NCBI GenBank assembly: GCA_963921825.1
Contig: OY997594.1
Location: forward strand, 58,203,675 to 58,267,674
DNA: 64,000 nt
Reading direction: 5' to 3'
Source: Erodium maritimum
Taxonomy: Eukaryota > Streptophyta > Magnoliopsida > Geraniales > Geraniaceae
Notes under the pieces: model-generated
The model's input: the letters and a program-made list of their open reading frames with translations, nothing else
The model's database searches: none
Told to the model about the DNA's origin: nothing
Program-made: the position numbers and the translations under genes
In this document: positions 58,341 through 64,000 of the stretch, piece by piece
How the letters are laid out: each line of letters starts with the position of its first letter
Numbering within the stretch: the first letter of the stretch is position 1

Positions 58341-60076
58341 ATATACATTATACATAGATATGTAGGTGTTACTACATTTCGATTGATCAAAGAGGATCAA
58401 TTATAATGAAATGCAATCCTTTTTACAAAAACGTATGTGTCCATTAATTAGTAGAATAAATACATCAACATTTATGTTTACCCCCATGACATGACACACT
58501 AGTAGTTCATGTAAAACTTTTGTTAATAACAAGTTCTCATTCATTTGAGTAAGTATCTGTCACTAACAAGTTTAAGTGTAGTTTTGTGTTTGATTAGTCA
58601 AGGTATACATCTGAAATTAACCATTTTATTTCCACATCAACGTATTTATCAAGATTGATGCAATTTTAAAACTTGAAGGACTAAAAGGTCATTTGAACTC
58701 CTACTTACGTGTTTATCCCGTAGAAATGCTTGTTTTGGGGATATGATTCAAGTTTCTCAAATTCTCTCGGAAACATCCTTAAAGGGAAGAAAATGTATTT
58801 GAATAGAAAGAGAAAGTCTTGGTCTCTTTTTTCTTGTTATTCTATTTAGAGTATCACATAAAAACTCTTCTTTTTCCACCAATATGTTCGTTTAATCATT
58901 TCATTTTCTTTTGACTTGTGCCGTGTTAGAATTTTTGTGCAGTCATTCAACGTAGCAATCAGTCTTATGTATTATACTTCTAGAACACAACTTCTTCATG
59001 TATCTACCGTCAACTATGTATCGATTCAACAAAATATTGTTCCGCTTCTAGACGAAAGGAACTAAATACTTGTTTTCAGTGTTCTTACTTTGTGTACGAA
59101 TTAATTCGAAAATAATATTCCCAGTTTGTTTCTCCAATATTACATGCAAAAATAACTGTTTGACTGTTGTTTGTAGTTCACGTGTTTTCAAATAAATTCC
59201 CAACTGTATTATCCTCATTATTTCTTTACAACGACTCAAATTTCAAACCGATGACCTAGAAGTGAGCTCCTTAGTCTTTATATCTTCACCCAACTTGTGT
59301 CTGTAATTGGTTACCATCTTTGATAATCCAAAGTTATGACACATTATAATAATAACAAACTACAATTTCACTAATCCTTCATCTATACATGATATCAAAT
59401 ATGGACGTTCAAATTTCAATTAGTGGAAAATATTATTTATTTATACATCTGGGGCGACTTTGGACAATTCTATCAGTGTCAATGAATTAACAAGGTCGTG
59501 ACAAAAGAATAAAGAAATGAAAAAAATTACTTGCTATTACTACAATCTTTCTTTCTTGAAATAGTAAACATGTCTTCTGGCAAAGATAAAACTTAATAAG
59601 CCCATACGGTTGACTCGGCAAGCACATACCATCGTTAATTATTTTGTAAGACTTAGTACACAATTGCATAAAGAATCTCTATATGTCAGACTCCAAAACA
59701 TACACAATGATATATAATCAGTAATTTAAGTACGTTCCGTACATAGAATTGAAGAAGTCACCCGATGATTTCATAGGGGGGTCAAAGAAAATAATATATA
59801 GAATACAATAACAAAGTATTTTCCTTTCAACCATCTTTTCCAGGGAGTTGGGTAGGAATTTCAGAATCAACAATTGATACATTATTTATGCAGATTATGA
59901 GATGAGACGGCAAGTTGTAGAAAAAACTAATTTACATTTATATATGCTAAAACTTTCAACATACAGTGTGTACCGTTTCGTGATATGCACAAATGGCTGT
60001 TGGGACAGATGGGGGATGGCTCTATCGTAATATCCCCTCCCCTCTTTAACAAACAATGGTGGAAAAAGAAATGAAA
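58341..60076. other. Intergenic DNA between convergent HSFB and ABCA1 genes
   Basis: AT-rich; should hold both 3' UTRs. No coding sequence or repeat with identifiable ends was seen. Confidence 0.5.
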
Positions 60077-63000
60077 TCATACCGAGTTTGCCGCAAAGTG
60101 GTTGAAAATAGTTTCCAGAGTTGACTGGCTAATGCTGTACTCTGCTATGCCAAGTTCACTTCTGAAGAAACGAAAACATAGATCAAGTTGACGACCAACC
60201 AAGTAAAGCAGAACAATGAAGGGAGAAGATATATATCTCAAACCTGTTATGTTCAAGGTGCCCAAATACATCAGCCAGTGAAAGGCCTTCTCCATATGGA
60301 AGCTGCAAAAACAAAAAGGTTTACTGGTTATGTTGAGCTCATGATGAGGGTTCACCAAAACAAACATGACTTTTACAAAGACACCAACAACACACTCATC
60401 TATATGCCAATACAAAAAAGTTCACATATCTATGCATTTCATGGACTCAGTGCATTTTTATGCATTTTTTTTAAGTTAAATAGTTCAGAACATCCGGATA
60501 ATTTTCTCTCAGTATGACCACAAATTTAGATGAACCATCAATTGTCTTTTAACCAAGAGACCGAGGGATCCATCTCTTTTCATATGCTATAAGCATCTTG
60601 CTATAGGCTATGCTTCCTGGTCTCTCCAGGAGCTTCTTACCACATGGTCCTACTCTTAATTTGGAAAGGGACATCTTTTGTTTCAAGGATATGCTTTGAC
60701 AACATGCTTTGCTGCAAAAAAAAAAATCAGCTCTACTTTTTTATCTGCCCTATAGAATACCGAACAGAGTTGGAATATGAATTACACCTTTACATCTGTA
60801 TATTCTTCTACACATCAACACTGAAAAACCTTAGTTTTCAAGGCATTTTTTAGAAAATTACAGAGAGTGAAGCTCAATATTGATTTACCTGATACTTAGC
60901 ACTCAATCCATTGCATCCTTGAAATGTTGTACCAGGAAATGAAGACAGGATAAACGAATCAATTGCTGAGAATTTTTCTTTGGCTAGCCACCACTCAGAA
61001 AATATTGGCAATGGGATACCACCTGCAAGAACTCAAACAGTAAGTTAAAAGTGAGAATAATATAATTAGATTAAAATAACAAGCGATTTATTATTTTCAT
61101 TTTGCAAGAGTTGACATGATCTCAGATGTATAAGCATTGTGCAAAGATGGTTGGGAAGAGTAGATATTTAGATGCGAAAATTATGTATCATACCATCTCG
61201 AACCAATTGCTCTGATAACTGTTCCCCGGAAACCCCATCAGAAACGGCAGTGGGGGATATTAGGGTCTTTATCCTTTCTTCATTGCCAAGCCAGCGCCCC
61301 ATTTTGATGATAATTTCTTTTGACAAGCTAATCTCTGCAACCGACACATTCTCGGATGTGATAGTATCAATGCCCCCAATGCAAATTTCAAGGTCATCGA
61401 GTAAGCTCCTTGAATTAGACGGAACATCTAACAGTTTTTCTTGAATAAGTCGAGAAAAGTTTTCTAGGTCTATAGAGCTGACTTCTGTTGGTTTGATCTG
61501 AAAACATAAAATCAGGAGTTACACAATTGAATGTGCCATATGAATTCACAAGTTGAGAACTACCTCTAGCTCAAGATGATTTCCAAATCTTGTTTTCAAG
61601 TGCTGAGGACTCCCTATGCATCTTAGTCGGCCTCCAACCTTCAGATGAAACCAAGGCACATGAGTGGTTTCTAAAAAATGTGTCATACAAGGAAGGGCCC
61701 AAGTTTATTAATACCATTATTCCCATGCGAGTGCAGAGCGCTTGAGCTTCATTCATGCTGTGGGTCGTCAGAATTACAGCTGTCTTTCCTCGCCGTGTGG
61801 ATAGGCGGGATATGACTTCCCACATAAACCGTTTTGCAATGGGATCCATACCTAAGAATAATTGCAATTTGTATAAGCTAACAAACTTATGGAGCTCTGC
61901 AAACACCGCTGATGGCAAACAGATGGGACTAAAGAAAGGTATAGGGCATGAAAATGAAAAGGAAATAATTTTTTACTCCCTTATAAAAATATTAGGGATA
62001 TATGTCATTTTCACTCCGATTGCTACAGCATAAATCCAAATCTGTATGTACTGGTTACAGTAACTGTAGCGGTGCTGGAAACGTTAGTTGTAATTACTTT
62101 CCAAGCTTAAAGCAATTTCTACTGAACTGGAGAATACTTTTTTACTTTGCCCTGACCCCACTTAGGGGGGAGCCTTGTACACTGGGCCATCCTTATTTGA
62201 TTTTCCTATGCAAAAGCTATGTGTAGATTAATATTGAATAGAGAACTTCCACAAGATAAATAATCTCAGAACAGTAATAATCAGAAATAGGAATTATTCA
62301 TCACACTAGCTTCAGAATAAAAAGGTGAAAACCTGTGGATGGCTCATCAAGAATGACAATAGGAGGATCTCCAATCATTGCAATTGCAACAGACAATTTA
62401 CGCTTATTTCCTCCACTCAGGGAAAACGACGGTTTATTAGCATGCTTCAACAGATCAAACTCTACTAGCTTCTCCATAACAACCTGCCAATTCAGCTATT
62501 CACATTAAAGCTGTACCACTTGACTAGCATTACATTTCACTGAATTTTAGAATCCACAATATAATCAATGCCTCGAAGTTCAAACCATGCAAAACTCCAA
62601 ATACAGATGGTAACTACCCAAGATATAAATATGAACAAATGGTAACAGTAAGATGTACGGCTATGAACATACATTGTGTATCCGGTAATCTGGAACTCCT
62701 TTTATCCTCGCGTAAAGCTCAAGATGCTCTTGAGCTGTCAGATACTCTAATAAAGCATCAAATTGAGGGCAGTAACCAATCTACAAAAAACAAAAATCAC
62801 AAAACAAGTCATTCAGTTTAGCTTTTCAAATAAACAGTTATACACACCTAAACCATAGTATTAATACGCACATGGCGACGGGCAGCCTTGGGATTTGAAC
62901 AAATATCTTTGTCAAAGATGGAAGCAGTTCCATCTGTTGGACATTCTTCTCCTGCACATGGAAGTTCAACTCAAAACAAAAAACAGGAAAGGAAAAAATA

Positions 63001-64000
63001 TTTCCAGATAATATAAAATATATAAATATGTTGATTCAGATGAAGCACACTAGGTTAGTACTGGTATGGTATCCTGCAACACTTATGTTCTCACAAAGTT
63101 CCCAAACGTTGAGGTAATTCAAATTATTCAACCCAACAAAAATTCATAAACATTCTAGAATCTGCATTCAATGGTTATATCGAGCACAATAGAAGTTTAG
63201 TCATCATTCCTTGGAAGTTGCACTTTGCAGATAACCTTGAAATACCGGCTTCGCAAGGAGTTAAAAGCATTGCGTGTTTTCACAGTAGAAGTTTAGCCAT
63301 CATTTTTGCAAGTTGCACTTTACGGATAATCTAAAAATAATAGCTTCACAATGAGTTAAAAGCAATGTATGTTTCAAGATTAAGATGCCTCCCATATTGC
63401 TACCCAGGTGTGGTATCATGACATACCTGTCAACATTGACAAAGTTGTGGTCTTCCCTGCTCCATTTGTTCCTAGAAAGCCAAAACATTCTCCTTGCTGA
63501 ACTGAAAAGGTCAAGGAATGCACTGCAACTTTTGGATCGTGGTGCTTTCCTCCAGGATACACCTAAAATTAATCATGAAATAACTTAATGAAAGCCGTCA
63601 GTAGCATTCAATAAAGACTGAAAACAAACAAACAAGAGAATACCTTCCGCAAATTACGCAAGTACATGATTGCATTATCAACGGAACCAGAAAGCACTCT
63701 TTGCCTTTCTGTTTGCACATCTAGGTCTTCATCAAAGTCAAGGGTAACAACTTCTCTGGAAGGTTTTAGAAATGGTTCTAAATAGCTAGAAGCCTCACGC
63801 CTGTGTTTTTGAATATTTCTCCACCAGTCCTTTATTGCAACTAGATTTAACTTGTGAGAAGGCAGGTACTCAATTCCAAGCGTTAGAAGGAAGAAACAAA
63901 TACTCTGTCATAGCAAACAAACTAAATTGGTCAAGAGTACAGCATATGTTAAACTTGAACCAAATACATAAAAAGAATATAAGAAAAAACATAACATGCC
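60077..64000 (-). CDS. ABCA1: ABCA1-type full-size ABC transporter, C-terminal half (gene continues past 64000)
   Basis: Eleven exons in this window (63904-63644, 63562-63427, 62951-62872, 62780-62673, 62483-62333, 61851-61715, 61638-61564, 61497-61194, 61022-60889, 60302-60244, 60161-60077) join in phase to 509 codons ending HFAANSV. They encode the end of the second membrane domain ([15 protein letters not shown]) and the whole second ATPase domain: [14 protein letters not shown], Walker [11 protein letters not shown]-loop [14 protein letters not shown], signature [10 protein letters not shown], Walker [11 protein letters not shown] and H-loop TTHSM. The tail has [14 protein letters not shown], as I recall for Arabidopsis ABCA1, the only full-size ABCA there. 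ABCA proteins move lipids; the plant substrate is unknown. The missing 5' part lies beyond the window. Confidence 0.93.

Noticed and set aside
63300..63488. Minus-strand frame [16 protein letters not shown] as a separate small gene
   Set aside because: It is a shifted frame over the ABCA1 Walker A exon (63562-63427).

Overview
This is a 64 kb piece of a plant nuclear genome, almost certainly a eudicot. The evidence is multi-exon genes with GT-AG introns in AT-rich DNA, plant-specific families (a calponin-homology kinesin-14, a class B heat-stress factor, a GT61 glycosyltransferase) and plant transposon families (PIF/Harbinger, hAT, Copia, MULE-like). I cannot name the species. No bacterial, organellar or viral segment is evident.

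Six host genes can be built exon by exon with phases that close: a GT61 glycosyltransferase (+, 11726-13953), a CH-domain kinesin-14 (-, 14310-20215), a DAR/SIN2-type permuted mitochondrial GTPase (+, 30989-34470), an ABCG half-transporter (+, 35950-38771), a class B heat-stress transcription factor with a conserved-looking upstream peptide ORF (+, uORF 56743-56865, CDS 56930-58340), and the 3' half of an ABCA1-type transporter (-, 60077 to past the window end). From memory, GT61, SIN2, HSFB3 and ABCA1 lie close together in the same order on Arabidopsis chromosome 2 (around AT2G41640-AT2G41700), so this looks like a conserved gene block expanded by transposons.

The rest is mostly layered mobile DNA. 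440-2482 is a Harbinger-type element carrying only ORF1. 3055-7791 is a second one carrying the transposase, split by a 2.8 kb solo LTR whose 5-bp duplication and reading frame both close. 8.5-9.8 kb and 24.3-28.0 kb are decayed Copia elements; the second holds a LINE-like scrap and an hAT-like insertion. 28.6-30.8 kb holds two Harbinger-type elements abutting on one TAA. 39.2-48.7 kb holds four GC-rich retroposon-like insertions without reverse transcriptase, three with clear 16-18 bp target duplications, plus a foldback element with ~320-bp inverted ends filled by tandem repeats. 51143-56402 is a complete-length hAT element with perfect 8-bp target duplications and a transposase broken mainly at homopolymer runs. 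Small MITEs sit in kinesin and GTPase introns.

The most interesting items are the HSFB upstream peptide ORF, the RT-less retroposon family, the palindromic telomere-like repeats inside the hAT leader intron, and the clean nesting histories.
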